Shown: one piece after another, positions 1-11,671 of the stretch
Position numbering within the stretch: position 1 is the stretch's first letter
Layout of the letters: every line of letters starts with the position of its first letter
Source of the DNA: Nocardioides sp. LHD-245
GTDB taxonomy: Bacteria > Actinomycetota > Actinomycetes > Propionibacteriales > Nocardioidaceae
Length of the DNA stretch: 64,000 bases
Assembly: GCF_030929495.1 (NCBI RefSeq)
Contig: NZ_JAVFWN010000002.1
Coordinates: forward strand, 248,001 to 312,000
Direction of reading: 5' to 3'
Notes under the pieces: generated by a model
The model's database searches: none
The model's input: the letters and a program-made list of their open reading frames with translations, nothing else
What the model was told of the DNA's origin: nothing
Made by a program: the position numbers and the translations under genes

Positions 1-219
1 CGCGCAGCCCGGAACCGGCCGGTGCGCGGCCACGACCTCGAGCCCCACCGACCGCGCGTGGCCGGCGATCTCGGCCCGCTCCTCGTCGGCCAGGTCCGTC
101 TCGCGCAGCAGCACGGTCGACAGACCGGCCCCGGCCGCCGCGCCGAGGACGTCGCACAGCGAACGGTCCATAGGGACCTGGGTGCGGTCGGTGAGGAGGA
201 GTAGTCGACGGGACGTCAT
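1..219 (-). CDS. Second ThiE-like (thiamine phosphate synthase / TenI family) protein, partial
   Basis: Only the first 73 codons are in the window; the rest lies beyond the left edge. The translation begins MTSRRLLLLTDRTQ and continues with a helix and a STVLLRE strand, the first beta-alpha unit of the ThiE/TenI TIM barrel. It is the last visible gene of the thiamine operon, 53 bp after thiG. A complete thiE already exists at 2270-2875, so this copy may be a TenI-type protein (thiazole tautomerase) or a second synthase; the active-site part is not visible. The ATG lies inside a 42-bp palindromic repeat, and no good ribosome binding site is seen in front of it. Confidence 0.7.
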   Translation of the reverse strand, partial: MTSRRLLLLTDRTQVPMDRSLCDVLGAAAGAGLSTVLLRETDLADEERAEIAGHARSVGLEVVAAHRPVPGCA

Positions 220-255
220 TCGCTCTGTGGGCTCCAGCCCACAGAACGCATGACG
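214..255. repeat. 42-bp palindromic repeat, copy A
   Basis: Two 18-base arms (CGTCATTCGCTCTGTGGG and CCCACAGAACGCATGACG, two mismatches) surround a 6-base centre. Copies of the same length and core occur at 15592-15633 and 16726-16767. This copy lies between thiG and the second thiE-like gene, and the left arm supplies the ATG of that gene. It has no T-tract, so it is not a standard terminator. Confidence 0.85.
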
Positions 256-272
256 CAACGCACGGGGGACGC

Positions 273-2268
<1,996 letters not shown>

Positions 2269-2269
2269 C

Positions 2270-2875
2270 TCAGGCCACCGCCGCGACGAGCTCCTTCGCT
2301 GCCGTCACCGGGTCGGGATGTCGCCAGATCGCGCCGATCACGGCGATGCCGTGTGCGCCGGCCGCGCGGACCTCGCCCGTGGCGCGCGCGGTGATGCCGC
2401 CGATCGCGACCAGAGGCAGCGGGCCGGCCGCCTCGCTGACGGCGGCGACGCCCATCGGTGCGGGCAGGCCGGGCTTGGAGTCGGTCGCGAACACCGGCCC
2501 GAAGCCGGCGTAGTCCGCGCCGTCGGCCGCGGCGGCGAGCACCTCCGCGCGTGAGCGGCAGGTGGCGCCGATCAGCAGACCGGGGGCGAGGCGCCGGGCG
2601 TCGGTGACCGCGAGGTCGTCGGTGCCGAGATGGACCCCGGCGGCGCCGGCCGCCAGCGCGACGTCCAGCCGGTCGTTGACCACGACCGTGGCTCCGGCCG
2701 GCCGGACCGCGGCGAGGACCGATCGGACCAGGGTGACCAGCGCGCCGGTCGGCAGCGCCTTGTCGCGGACCTGGAAGCCGTCGACGCCGGCGGCGGCCAG
2801 CGCGGGCAGCAGCGCGAGGTCGTCGCGGTGCGAGACCAGGCAGAACAGCCTGGGAAAACGGGGGGATGCGCTCAT
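2270..2875 (-). CDS. thiE: Thiamine phosphate synthase ThiE
   Basis: Joins hydroxymethylpyrimidine diphosphate and thiazole phosphate to give thiamine phosphate. The 201 residues carry the family signature in order: QVRDK (35-39), VVVNDRLDVALAAGAAGVHLG (about 64-84), GPVFATDSKPG (126-136) and the phosphate-binding VAIGGI (156-161). It is the first gene behind the TPP riboswitch and leads thiO-thiS-thiG. The ATG at 2875 follows an AAGGA that is part of the 3' end of the aptamer, so ligand binding can mask the ribosome binding site. Confidence 0.96.
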   Translation of the reverse strand: MSASPRFPRLFCLVSHRDDLALLPALAAAGVDGFQVRDKALPTGALVTLVRSVLAAVRPAGATVVVNDRLDVALAAGAAGVHLGTDDLAVTDARRLAPGLLIGATCRSRAEVLAAAADGADYAGFGPVFATDSKPGLPAPMGVAAVSEAAGPLPLVAIGGITARATGEVRAAGAHGIAVIGAIWRHPDPVTAAKELVAAVA

Positions 2876-2881
2876 GGTGTC

Positions 2882-2972
2882 CGTTCCTTCGCCGGCATGA
2901 TCCGGATCAGGTGTGACGGTCGGAGCGGCTCCAGCTCCCTCTCAGCCCGCTGCCGCGGACTCCCGTGGGTGG
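2882..2972 (-). promoter_or_regulatory. TPP riboswitch (THI element)
   Basis: Read on the minus strand, the conserved blocks appear in order: CACGGGAGTCC, then GGCTGAGAGGG, then ACCTGATCCGGATCATGCC followed by GGCGAAGGA. These match the pyrimidine-sensor and pyrophosphate-sensor helices of the thiamine pyrophosphate aptamer. The 3' strand, with AAGGA, ends about 7 nt before the thiE ATG, and no terminator stem plus T-run separates them, so control is probably translational. The aptamer begins within about 10 nt of the stop codon of the upstream monooxygenase-like gene, so its promoter must lie in that gene or be shared with it. Confidence 0.95.
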
Positions 2973-2979
2973 TCGTGCG

Positions 2980-4098
2980 TCACGCTAGCGCACGGTCGTC
3001 GTCGGCTTCCAGGGGGTGCGCGAGAAGGTGGCGCCGGACCGCCAGCGCGGCCGCACGGCCCGCCCGGTTGCCGCCGATGGTGCTCGCCGACGGGCCGTAA
3101 CCGACCAGCTGCACCCGGGGGTCGCGGACCGCGGTCGTTGCCGTCTGGACGTCGGCACCGCTCTGCAACAGGGCGATCCCACCGTGCTCGCTGCGCAGGT
3201 GCAGCGGCGCGAGGTGCCCGACCGCCGGCCGGAAGCCGGTGGCCCAGAGGATGGCGTCGGCCCGCTCGAAGGAGCCGTCGGCCCAGCGGACGCCGTCCGG
3301 CTCGATCCGCGCGAACATCGGTCTGCGGCGCTCGTACGCGCCCAGCCGGGCCGCCTCCTGCTCCTGCGGCCGCAGGGCCAGGCCGGTCACGCTGACCACG
3401 CTCGCGGGCGGCAGCCCGGCCCGGACCCGTTCCTGCACGAGCTCGATCGCGTGCCGGCCGGCGTCCTCGCCGAAGTGGTCGCGCCACACCGGCGGCCGCC
3501 GGGTGACCCAGACGACGTCGGTCCGCGGCGCGAGCTCGCCCAGGAACTGCACCGCCGACGCGCCGCCGCCGACCACGACGACCCGCTTGCCGTCGAAGTA
3601 CGCCGGTCCCGGGTAGTCGGCGGTGTGCAGCTGCTCGCCGCGGAAGGTCTCGGCGCCGGGGTAGTACGGGAGGAACGGCCGGGTCCAGGTGCCGGTCGCG
3701 CTGACGAGCGTCCGCGTCGTCCACGACCGCTGCCCCGCCCGCACGACCAGCAGGTCGCCGTGGCTGCGCACCTCGTCGACCCGGACCGGCCGGAGGACCG
3801 GGAGCCGGTGGTGGTGCTCGTAGTCGCCGAACCAGGCGGGCACGACGGCGTTCGCGCGGTCGCCGGAGTCGCCGGGCGCGGGCGCGTCGGGCAGGTCCGC
3901 GACGCCGTGGACGTCATGCATCGACAGCGAGTCCCACCGGTGCTGCCAGGCGCCCCCAGGAGCCTCGTTGGCGTCCAGCACGACGTGGTCGACGCCGAGC
4001 CGGGCCAGGTGGAAGGACGCCGACAGCCCGGCCTGGCCGGCCCCGATCACGACCGCGTCGTAGACGTGCACACGGGAGGAACGACTATTTCCGCCCAC
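2980..4098 (-). CDS. FAD/NAD(P)-dependent monooxygenase-like oxidoreductase
   Basis: A 372-residue two-dinucleotide flavoprotein resembling flavin-containing monooxygenases and Baeyer-Villiger-type enzymes. FAD site: VIGAGQAG at about 19-24. NADPH site: VVVVGGGASA at about 177-182. The strand-end motifs SATGTW (about 134) and LWATGFRP (about 300) are also typical. The FxGxxxHxxxW fingerprint of true Baeyer-Villiger enzymes is only loosely present (TFRGEQLHTADYPG), so the substrate is unknown. The GTG at 4098 has a GAGGG a few bases before it; a GTG nine codons in is an alternative. It stands just upstream of the TPP riboswitch on the same strand. Confidence 0.8.
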   Translation of the reverse strand: MGGNSRSSRVHVYDAVVIGAGQAGLSASFHLARLGVDHVVLDANEAPGGAWQHRWDSLSMHDVHGVADLPDAPAPGDSGDRANAVVPAWFGDYEHHHRLPVLRPVRVDEVRSHGDLLVVRAGQRSWTTRTLVSATGTWTRPFLPYYPGAETFRGEQLHTADYPGPAYFDGKRVVVVGGGASAVQFLGELAPRTDVVWVTRRPPVWRDHFGEDAGRHAIELVQERVRAGLPPASVVSVTGLALRPQEQEAARLGAYERRRPMFARIEPDGVRWADGSFERADAILWATGFRPAVGHLAPLHLRSEHGGIALLQSGADVQTATTAVRDPRVQLVGYGPSASTIGGNRAGRAAALAVRRHLLAHPLEADDDRALA

Positions 4099-4237
4099 CT
4101 ATGCCCTCGGGCGTGACATTCTGGACGATCCTTCGTTGGAACTCCCGGGAACACTCTCCCGGCTCGCTCTATGCCGTCCGGGAGTGCTTGCCTGGGGGGC
4201 AAATTCATACAGTCAACACGGATGGGAATGGGGTCCC

Positions 4238-5503
4238 GTGAACGTGCGGAAGTTCGTCTCTTTTGTCGCCTTCGTCCTGATGGGCGTGGGCCTTGTCGCC
4301 GTTCCGGCACCTGCCCAGGCAGCCGACACCACCGGTTGGGCCTACAACGCCGCGACCGGCGCGACCTACGTCAAGGCCGTCGGCGGGGTCGTGCAGTCCG
4401 ACCTGACCGCCCAGACGGGCGTGTCCGGCGGCAACTTCTCCCGCGTGTCGGAGAACAGCACCGTCGGTGGTCAGGTCAGCCAGCTGCTCACGATCGGCGC
4501 AGCCCAGACCAAGACCACGGCCGACTACTCCAGCGCCGGTACGACGCTGACCTCGTGGGCGCGCACCGCCGGCGTCAGCCTGCTGAACGGCCTGATCAAG
4601 GTCGACGCCATCGAGACCAACTCGGTCACGACCGGTCACGCCGACGGCACGGTCACCCACACCGGTGACTCCCAGCTGCTGGGGATCAAGATCATCGGCA
4701 TCGACCTGCCGGTGAAGATCCCCAAGAACTTCGCGGTGACCGTCCCCGGCGTGGCGACCGTCAGCCTCAACTACGACATGTCCGGCCAGGACGGCAACGG
4801 TGCGATCGCCGTCAACTGGGCGCTCGCCGTCCAGCTGCTCAAGCCGATCGGCGGCTTCGACATCGGCACGACGGTCCTCGTCAACCCGGTCAGCCAGGGC
4901 CTCATCCACGTCAACGAGAACGCCGGCGCCATCCTCGGCGGCAACGCCTACGGCACCCGGATCGCGGCCAACGTCGGCTCCGACATCAAGATCGTCAGCG
5001 ACCCGACCGCGCAGATCGGTGTCCCGTTCTCCTCCAGCGGCGGCCGCACCCTGCGCAACAGCACCGCGACCGTGACCGTCCCGGGCCTGCTCACCCTCGG
5101 CGCCATCACGTCGACCTCGACGTCGAGCAAGACCGGCAAGGACGCGGAGATCGTCAACACCAACCAGCTGGCCGGGCTCAACCTCCTCGGCGGCCTGATC
5201 AAGGCCGACGCCATCGGGGTCAGCGCCAGCGGCAAGCGGGTCGGGACCCAGTGGACCGGCGCCATGAACATGACGCTGGTCAACCTGGTCATCGCCGGGA
5301 AGTCCATCCCGATCGACGTCTCCCCGAACACCACGCTCAAGATCGCCAACCTCGGCAAGGTGGAGATCAACAAGCAGGTCGTCAACAAGTCGATCCGCGC
5401 GAACCAGATCTACGCCCTGAAGATCACGCTCGACACCTCCACCGCCGGCCTGCCGGTCGGCGCCGTGATCGAGATCGGCCAGGCCAGCACGATCATCTAC
5501 TGA
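4238..5503 (+). CDS. Secreted choice-of-anchor-P-like repeat protein
   Basis: 421 residues from the GTG at 4238, chosen because it places a clean Sec signal peptide at the N-terminus (hydrophobic core [15 protein letters not shown], cleavage after PAPAQA at residue 28). The mature part is rich in Thr, Ser, Gly, Ile and Val, has no cysteine, and contains two similar halves marked by [15 protein letters not shown] and [15 protein letters not shown], the pattern seen in actinobacterial 'choice-of-anchor P' surface proteins. There is no LPXTG or C-terminal membrane helix, so it is probably released or held non-covalently. Function unknown. An intrinsic terminator follows. Confidence 0.75.
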   Translation: MNVRKFVSFVAFVLMGVGLVAVPAPAQAADTTGWAYNAATGATYVKAVGGVVQSDLTAQTGVSGGNFSRVSENSTVGGQVSQLLTIGAAQTKTTADYSSAGTTLTSWARTAGVSLLNGLIKVDAIETNSVTTGHADGTVTHTGDSQLLGIKIIGIDLPVKIPKNFAVTVPGVATVSLNYDMSGQDGNGAIAVNWALAVQLLKPIGGFDIGTTVLVNPVSQGLIHVNENAGAILGGNAYGTRIAANVGSDIKIVSDPTAQIGVPFSSSGGRTLRNSTATVTVPGLLTLGAITSTSTSSKTGKDAEIVNTNQLAGLNLLGGLIKADAIGVSASGKRVGTQWTGAMNMTLVNLVIAGKSIPIDVSPNTTLKIANLGKVEINKQVVNKSIRANQIYALKITLDTSTAGLPVGAVIEIGQASTIIY

Positions 5504-5522
5504 TCGCGCTCCGCACCGGTCG

Positions 5523-5560
5523 CGAGGGGCCGGGTCGCCAGCAGGCGGCCCGGCCCCTCG
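5523..5560 (+). terminator. Intrinsic terminator after the secreted protein gene
   Basis: A 12-base perfect stem (CGAGGGGCCGGG / CCCGGCCCCTCG) lies 20 bp after the stop, with further pairing inside the 14-base loop. The T-tract is weak, as is common in high-GC genomes. It separates the secreted protein from the fumarase gene. Confidence 0.75.
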
Positions 5561-5592
5561 TGCGTTCCCCCGCGGCGATATCCTCGGTAGCC

Positions 5593-7281
<1,689 letters not shown>

Positions 7282-7317
7282 AGGGAACCCTGAGCCCCTT
7301 CGGTCCGTTGACGGGGT

Positions 7318-7596
7318 ATGCGCTGCCCTGTTGACGAGTCCACGCTGGTGATGAGCGAGCGGAACGGCATCGAGATCGACTACTGCCCCCAGTGCCGGGG
7401 CGTGTGGCTCGACCGTGGCGAGCTCGACAAGATCATCGACCGCTCCGCCGACCTGGCCCAGCCCGCGCCCCAGCAGCAGGCGCCGCAGCAGCAGTACGAC
7501 AGCTACCGCGAGCCGCGCCAGCAGCAGTACCCGCCGCAGCAGGGCCACTACAAGAAGCGCAAGCGCGAGTCCTGGCTCAGCGAGCTGTTCGACTGA
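7318..7596 (+). CDS. zf-TFIIB zinc-ribbon protein
   Basis: 92 residues. The N-terminal ribbon reads RCPVD then YCPQCRGVWLDRGELDKII, the standard bacterial zf-TFIIB domain (three Cys with an Asp in the first knuckle). A glutamine/proline/tyrosine-rich linker with repeated QQQ follows, then a basic KKRKRESWLSELF tail. Role unknown; the domain suggests binding to nucleic acid or a protein partner. Its last 20 bases overlap the 3' end of the convergent DUF1648 gene. Confidence 0.85.
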   Translation: MRCPVDESTLVMSERNGIEIDYCPQCRGVWLDRGELDKIIDRSADLAQPAPQQQAPQQQYDSYREPRQQQYPPQQGHYKKRKRESWLSELFD

Positions 7597-8524
7597 GCCG
7601 CACGACGAGCGCGTTCACCAGCTCGGCGGCAGGCTCCGGCCGGTCCACCGTCGCCGCGAACCGCTGGCCGTCACGCAGCGTGAGCACGAGCCCCTCGCCC
7701 CGGCGCGCCACCGCCGCGCGGCCCCGCGTGGTCCGCCGGTAGCCCCACCCGCCCCAGCGGAGCGGCTCGATGTCGCCCGCCTCGGCCGAGGCGATCTCGG
7801 CCAGGCCGACCCGGAGCCGGGGCCACTGGGCCGGCCCCCACGAGACGGCGACGCCGGCGTCGTCGACGCGGACCGTGACCACGTGGACCCAGGCGACCGC
7901 GATCGCGGCGAGCCCGGCGGCGAGCGCCGCGGGCCAGACGGCGAACCACAGCGGGACCGTGCCCAGGCCGAGCACGACCCCCAGGACCAGCAGAGAGCGG
8001 GAGCTCGCCTGGCCGACCCAGGCGACCCGCTCGCCGTCGGCCAGCGCGAGGGTCGCGCTCTCGGCCGGCAGCGGCTGCTCACGCCAGACCGGGCCCGGCA
8101 GCAGGCGGTGGACCACCAGCGCGGCGACGAACGGCAGCAGCGTCGCGAGCAGGATCGTCACGAGCGGCAGCCGGACGTCCGCGGCCCGAGCGGCGTCAGC
8201 GGACGCGACGAGCGTCGCCGCATAGAGCGCTGCCGGCAGCCAGGCGAGCCAGGTGGCACCGGCGGCGCCCAGCGACGCCAGCGCCGAGCGTCGGCCGGAG
8301 GCGGCGACGAGGCCGAGCGCGAGCACCGTCGCCGCGCCGACCACGGCGAGCACGACAACGGTGAAGACGGGAAGGGCGAGGGTGCCGTCGACGTCCCCGG
8401 CGAGGTCCCAGTGGGTCGGCACCGGGTCGGGGACGTCACCGCGAAGGGCGAGGCCCACCCCGGCGGCCCAGGCGGGCGCCTGGAGCACGACGAGAGCGGC
8501 GAGGAGCTGGCGGGGGCTGGTCAT
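7577..8524 (-). CDS. DUF1648-type integral membrane protein
   Basis: 315 residues with about six to seven membrane helices. The N-terminal extracytoplasmic segment has DPVPTHWDLAGDVDG, the DUF1648 signature (PxHWxxxGxxDG). The C-terminal 110 residues are a soluble PH-like stretch with TVRVDDAGVAVSWG. It overlaps the upstream GntR-type regulator by ATGA, the usual arrangement in which a YtrA-type repressor controls a membrane protein. Function unknown; the family includes sensors of cell-envelope stress. Confidence 0.8.
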   Translation of the reverse strand: MTSPRQLLAALVVLQAPAWAAGVGLALRGDVPDPVPTHWDLAGDVDGTLALPVFTVVVLAVVGAATVLALGLVAASGRRSALASLGAAGATWLAWLPAALYAATLVASADAARAADVRLPLVTILLATLLPFVAALVVHRLLPGPVWREQPLPAESATLALADGERVAWVGQASSRSLLVLGVVLGLGTVPLWFAVWPAALAAGLAAIAVAWVHVVTVRVDDAGVAVSWGPAQWPRLRVGLAEIASAEAGDIEPLRWGGWGYRRTTRGRAAVARRGEGLVLTLRDGQRFAATVDRPEPAAELVNALVVRLSRTAR

Positions 8525-8883
8525 GGGAGGGCCTTCCGGATCTCGTTCACGAGTTCTTCGGGGGTGATGCCGATGCGGGCGGCACGATCGAGCAGGTCCC
8601 GCACCTCGCGCCGGAGCGCGACGCGTTCCCGGTCGGGTTCGGCGAGGTCGCTGCGCACGTGCGCTCCGCGCCCGCGGCGGAGGTCGACGATCCCCTCGTC
8701 GCGCAGCGCTGCGTAGGCGCGCAGCACGGTGTGCATGTTGACCTCGAGCGCGGCCGCCAGCTCCCGGGCGGGCGGCAGCTTGTCGCCGCCCCGCAGGCTC
8801 CCGCCGATGACCGCCGCGCGCACCTGCGCTGCGATCTGATCGGCCAACCCGAGGGGGCTGGCGGGGTCCACGCGGATCAACAT
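8521..8883 (-). CDS. GntR-family (YtrA type) transcriptional regulator
   Basis: 120 residues: an N-terminal GntR winged helix-turn-helix (LADQIAAQVRAAVIGGSLRGGDKLPPARELAAALEVN, then the wing with DLRRGRGAHV) and a short C-terminal dimerisation helix, the size typical of YtrA repressors. A -10-like TATGAT (8890-8895, minus strand) ends 6 nt before the ATG, so the mRNA may be leaderless. It is divergent from fumC with 50 bp between them, so it could also influence fumC (inference). Confidence 0.88.
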   Translation of the reverse strand: MLIRVDPASPLGLADQIAAQVRAAVIGGSLRGGDKLPPARELAAALEVNMHTVLRAYAALRDEGIVDLRRGRGAHVRSDLAEPDRERVALRREVRDLLDRAARIGITPEELVNEIRKALP

Positions 8884-8933
8884 GTTTGCATCATACTAGA
8901 ACAATCAATCAGCGACCTGGGTAGGGTCGAAAG

Positions 8934-10316
8934 GTGAGCGACTTCCGCACCGAGCACGACTCCATGGGCGAGATCCAGGTCCCCGCCGACGCGCTGTGGC
9001 AGGCCCAGACCCAGCGCGCCGTCGAGAACTTCCCTATCAGTGGTACGCCGATCGAGCCGGCCCTCATCCACGCGCTGGGCCACGTGAAGGCAGCGGCCGC
9101 CACAGCCAACGTCGAGCTCGGGGTACTCGACCCGGCGCTCGGGGGCGCCATCGCGACGGCGGCACACGCGGTCGCCGACGGCCGCTACGACGACCAGTTC
9201 CCGATCGACGTCTTCCAGACCGGGTCCGGCACCAGCTCCAACATGAACGCCAACGAGGTCATCGCCTCGCTGTGCGCCCGCGAGGGCGTGGTCGCCCATC
9301 CCAACGACCACGTCAACGCCAGCCAGTCGAGCAACGACACCTTCCCGACCGCGATCCACGTCGCGGCCACTCTGGCGGTCGCCGACGACCTGGCACCCGC
9401 GCTCGATCGACTGGCGACGTCCCTGGAGGCGAAGGCCGACGAGTTCGCCGGCCTGGTGAAGTCGGGACGCACCCACCTGATGGACGCAACGCCGGTGACG
9501 CTCGGCCAGGAGTTCGGGGGCTATGCCGCCACCGTCCGCTACGCCGGGGAGCGTCTCGCCGGCGTACTCCCCCGGGTCCGCGAGCTCCCGCTCGGCGGCA
9601 CCGCCGTCGGCACCGGCATCAACACCCCGTCCGGCTTCGCGGCGGCCGCCATCGAGGCGTTGAGCGTGGCGACCGGTCAGGTGTTCACCGAGGCCCGCAA
9701 CCACTTCGAGGCGCAGGGGACGCGAGACTCCCTCGTCGAGCTCAGCGGGGTGCTGCGCACGACCGCCGTCGGCCTCACCAAGATCTGCAACGACCTGCGC
9801 TGGATGGGCTCCGGACCGACGACCGGTCTGGCCGAGATCCACCTGCCCGACCTCCAGCCGGGCTCGTCGATCATGCCCGGCAAGGTCAACCCGGTGCTCC
9901 CCGAGGCGACCCTGATGGTCTGCATGCAGGTGATCGGCAACGACGCCGCCGTCACCGCCGCCGGCGCGAGCGGCAGCTTCGAGCTCAACGTCGCCATGCC
10001 GGTCCTGGCCCGCAACGTCCTCGAGTCGATCCGCCTGCTCGGCCGGGCCTGCGTCACGCTCGCCGAGCGGTGCGTCGACGGGATCGCGGCCGACGCCGAC
10101 CGGATGCTCCGCTACGCCGCCTCGTCACCGTCCGTCGTGACGCCGCTCAACAAGCACCTCGGCTACGAGGCTGCGGCCAAGGTCGCCAAGCAGGCACTCG
10201 CCAGCGGCAGCACGATCCGCGAGACCGTGCTCGCCCTGGGCTACGTCGAGCGCGGCGACCTCACTCTCGAGGAGCTCGACGCCGCGCTCGACCTGATGTC
10301 CATGACCCGGCCCTAG
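8934..10316 (+). CDS. fumC: Fumarate hydratase, class II
   Basis: Iron-independent, oxygen-stable fumarase of the argininosuccinase superfamily, homotetrameric. 460 residues from GTG 8934. Diagnostic blocks: [13 protein letters not shown] (about 97-109), [15 protein letters not shown] (about 126-140), [11 protein letters not shown] (about 178-188) and the superfamily signature [11 protein letters not shown] (about 312-322). With the class I enzyme at 5593-7281 the genome has both types. Confidence 0.97.
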   Translation: MSDFRTEHDSMGEIQVPADALWQAQTQRAVENFPISGTPIEPALIHALGHVKAAAATANVELGVLDPALGGAIATAAHAVADGRYDDQFPIDVFQTGSGTSSNMNANEVIASLCAREGVVAHPNDHVNASQSSNDTFPTAIHVAATLAVADDLAPALDRLATSLEAKADEFAGLVKSGRTHLMDATPVTLGQEFGGYAATVRYAGERLAGVLPRVRELPLGGTAVGTGINTPSGFAAAAIEALSVATGQVFTEARNHFEAQGTRDSLVELSGVLRTTAVGLTKICNDLRWMGSGPTTGLAEIHLPDLQPGSSIMPGKVNPVLPEATLMVCMQVIGNDAAVTAAGASGSFELNVAMPVLARNVLESIRLLGRACVTLAERCVDGIAADADRMLRYAASSPSVVTPLNKHLGYEAAAKVAKQALASGSTIRETVLALGYVERGDLTLEELDAALDLMSMTRP

Positions 10317-10332
10317 GGGCGCAGGAGCCGCC

Positions 10333-10644
10333 TCAGACCCGCTTGCGCCCGGTCAGCGTCGCCGCGACGATCACCGCGACCGCGGCGACGGCGATCTGCC
10401 ACAGGTGGCGCAGCCAGTCGATCCCGTTGGTCGCGTTGTCCCAGGTGGCCTCGTGGCCGTCGAACGACTTGTTGTTGTGGCCGAACAGCACCCAGTAGAG
10501 CAGGCTGCCGACCAGCATGCCGACCACACCGCAGGCGACGGTGAGCCAGAGCGGGAACTTCGTGCGGTCACCGGGCGCGACCGCCTTGCCGATGAGGCCG
10601 ATGATCGTGCCGCCCACGAGGGTGACGATGATGGTCCAGAGCAT
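10333..10644 (-). CDS. GlsB/YeaQ/YmgE-family stress membrane protein
   Basis: 103 residues from the ATG at 10644, chosen because AAGGGG lies about 8 bases upstream and the first helix begins at once (MLWTIIVTLVGGTIIGLIGKAVAPG). Three membrane helices with the small-residue GxxxG pattern of the transglycosylase-associated (YeaQ/YmgE) family. Between helices 2 and 3 is an atypical polar insert (GHNNKSFDGHEATWDNATNGIDWLRH). Role inferred only from the family: envelope or general stress. Confidence 0.8.
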   Translation of the reverse strand: MLWTIIVTLVGGTIIGLIGKAVAPGDRTKFPLWLTVACGVVGMLVGSLLYWVLFGHNNKSFDGHEATWDNATNGIDWLRHLWQIAVAAVAVIVAATLTGRKRV

Positions 10645-10835
10645 GAGCGAGCCCCTTCTGTCGTACGGGACACCCGCGTCCCGTCCCCAAGCATCATGCA
10701 CCCGCCGAGCCACCGTGGCGTGGACCCCGCGCACCCCCGGCCCCGGCGTGGCGCGGACACCGTCCCCTACTTTCGACCGGGCGCTCCGTCCCCGGGTCGG
10801 ATGTGCCCAGGTGCGGAACCGACCAGACTCGCGGC

Positions 10836-11015
10836 ATGAACACGGTCACTCAGCTGCTCGTCGGAGTCGTCCTCGTCGGCGCCGGCCTGATCCTCGCCCT
10901 GGGCTTCCCGGACACCGAGCTCGGCTGGTTCGAGGGCCGACCCTTGGGAGTGGTCCTCGGGATCATCGGCGTGGTCGACCTCGGCGAGGCGGTGCTGCGG
11001 CGACGGCGAGGCTGA
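10836..11015 (+). CDS. Small two-helix membrane protein
   Basis: 59 residues starting MNTVTQLLVGVVLVGAG with two hydrophobic helices (about 5-21 and 36-53) joined by FPDTELGWFEGRPLG and ending in a positive RRRRG tail, so both ends are probably cytoplasmic. No family recognised. Coding bias and a consistent membrane pattern support it, but the start has no clear ribosome binding site. Confidence 0.5.
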   Translation: MNTVTQLLVGVVLVGAGLILALGFPDTELGWFEGRPLGVVLGIIGVVDLGEAVLRRRRG

Positions 11016-11129
11016 GCCCCTCTGGCCTCCGGCCGCGACGACGGAGCTGAGCGCCCACAAGCGCGGCGCGAGGCACGAGCGACCATGTCGGTGCGGGGTC
11101 CAGATCACCGACCCCGCACCGACGAGTAC

Positions 11130-11510
11130 TCAGGAATAGGTCCACCCGTAGGAGATGCGGTTGTCCCACCAGTTGGGGCACACGGCGGTCGACGCGTAGC
11201 CGTTGCCGTTCACCCGGGCGCCGTAGTACCACCTCTGGTTGCGGTCGCCCTCCCAGGTCCCACAGACGATGAAGGCCCGAACGGGCCGTTCCCACGTCCG
11301 GTAGGGCGCAGGCACGTAGCACCTGATCGTCACCGCCGCCTTCCAATCGACGTCGTGACGTGTCGTGTTGCACGAGGTCGCGTAGGTGTAGCCGCCTGGG
11401 TCGGTTCCGGCGTGCGCGGCCGGGACACCAGGAGCGGCGAAGATCAGGGTGGCGACGCTGATCACCACCGCCAGGATCCCGCCGGCCGAACGTCGGGCTC
11501 TGAGTCTCAT
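11130..11510 (-). CDS. Small secreted protein, function unknown
   Basis: 126 residues. A signal peptide runs from RLRARRSAGG through ILAVVISVATLIFAA to a cleavage site after PAAHA (residue 34). The mature part of about 92 residues has four cysteines (SCNTT, IRCYVP, IVCGTW, AVCPNW) that could form two disulfides, and is rich in Trp and Tyr (WYYGARVNGNGY, NRISYGWTYS). AAGGA lies ahead of the ATG at 11510. No family recognised; the composition resembles small extracellular binding proteins. Confidence 0.7.
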   Translation of the reverse strand: MRLRARRSAGGILAVVISVATLIFAAPGVPAAHAGTDPGGYTYATSCNTTRHDVDWKAAVTIRCYVPAPYRTWERPVRAFIVCGTWEGDRNQRWYYGARVNGNGYASTAVCPNWWDNRISYGWTYS

Positions 11511-11618
11511 GAGGTTCCTTTCGTGACGGCGGGCGCGGGAGCGCGATCGCCTCATCCGTGCTTCTCGAACGGCACCGACGCTACGGATCAGGCAGCGCAC
11601 CGTCAGGTCGGACATTCG

Positions 11619-11640
11619 ACGTCGGTGGAAACACCGACGT
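11619..11640 (-). terminator. Stem-loop after the response regulator gene
   Basis: A perfect 9-base stem (ACGTCGGTG / CACCGACGT) with a GAAA loop on the plus strand, 32 bp beyond the regulator stop codon. No long T-run follows, so strength is uncertain. Confidence 0.5.
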
Positions 11641-11671
11641 GGGCGGTCGAGGCGATCAGTGCCCAGCCGGC

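Noticed and set aside
214..255. Palindromic repeats as ordinary terminators
   Set aside because: No T-tract, and copies occur between divergent genes and inside an operon as well as between convergent genes, so termination cannot be their common role.
5251..5592. Longer class I fumarase start
   Set aside because: The upstream frame overlaps the secreted protein gene out of frame and crosses a strong terminator.
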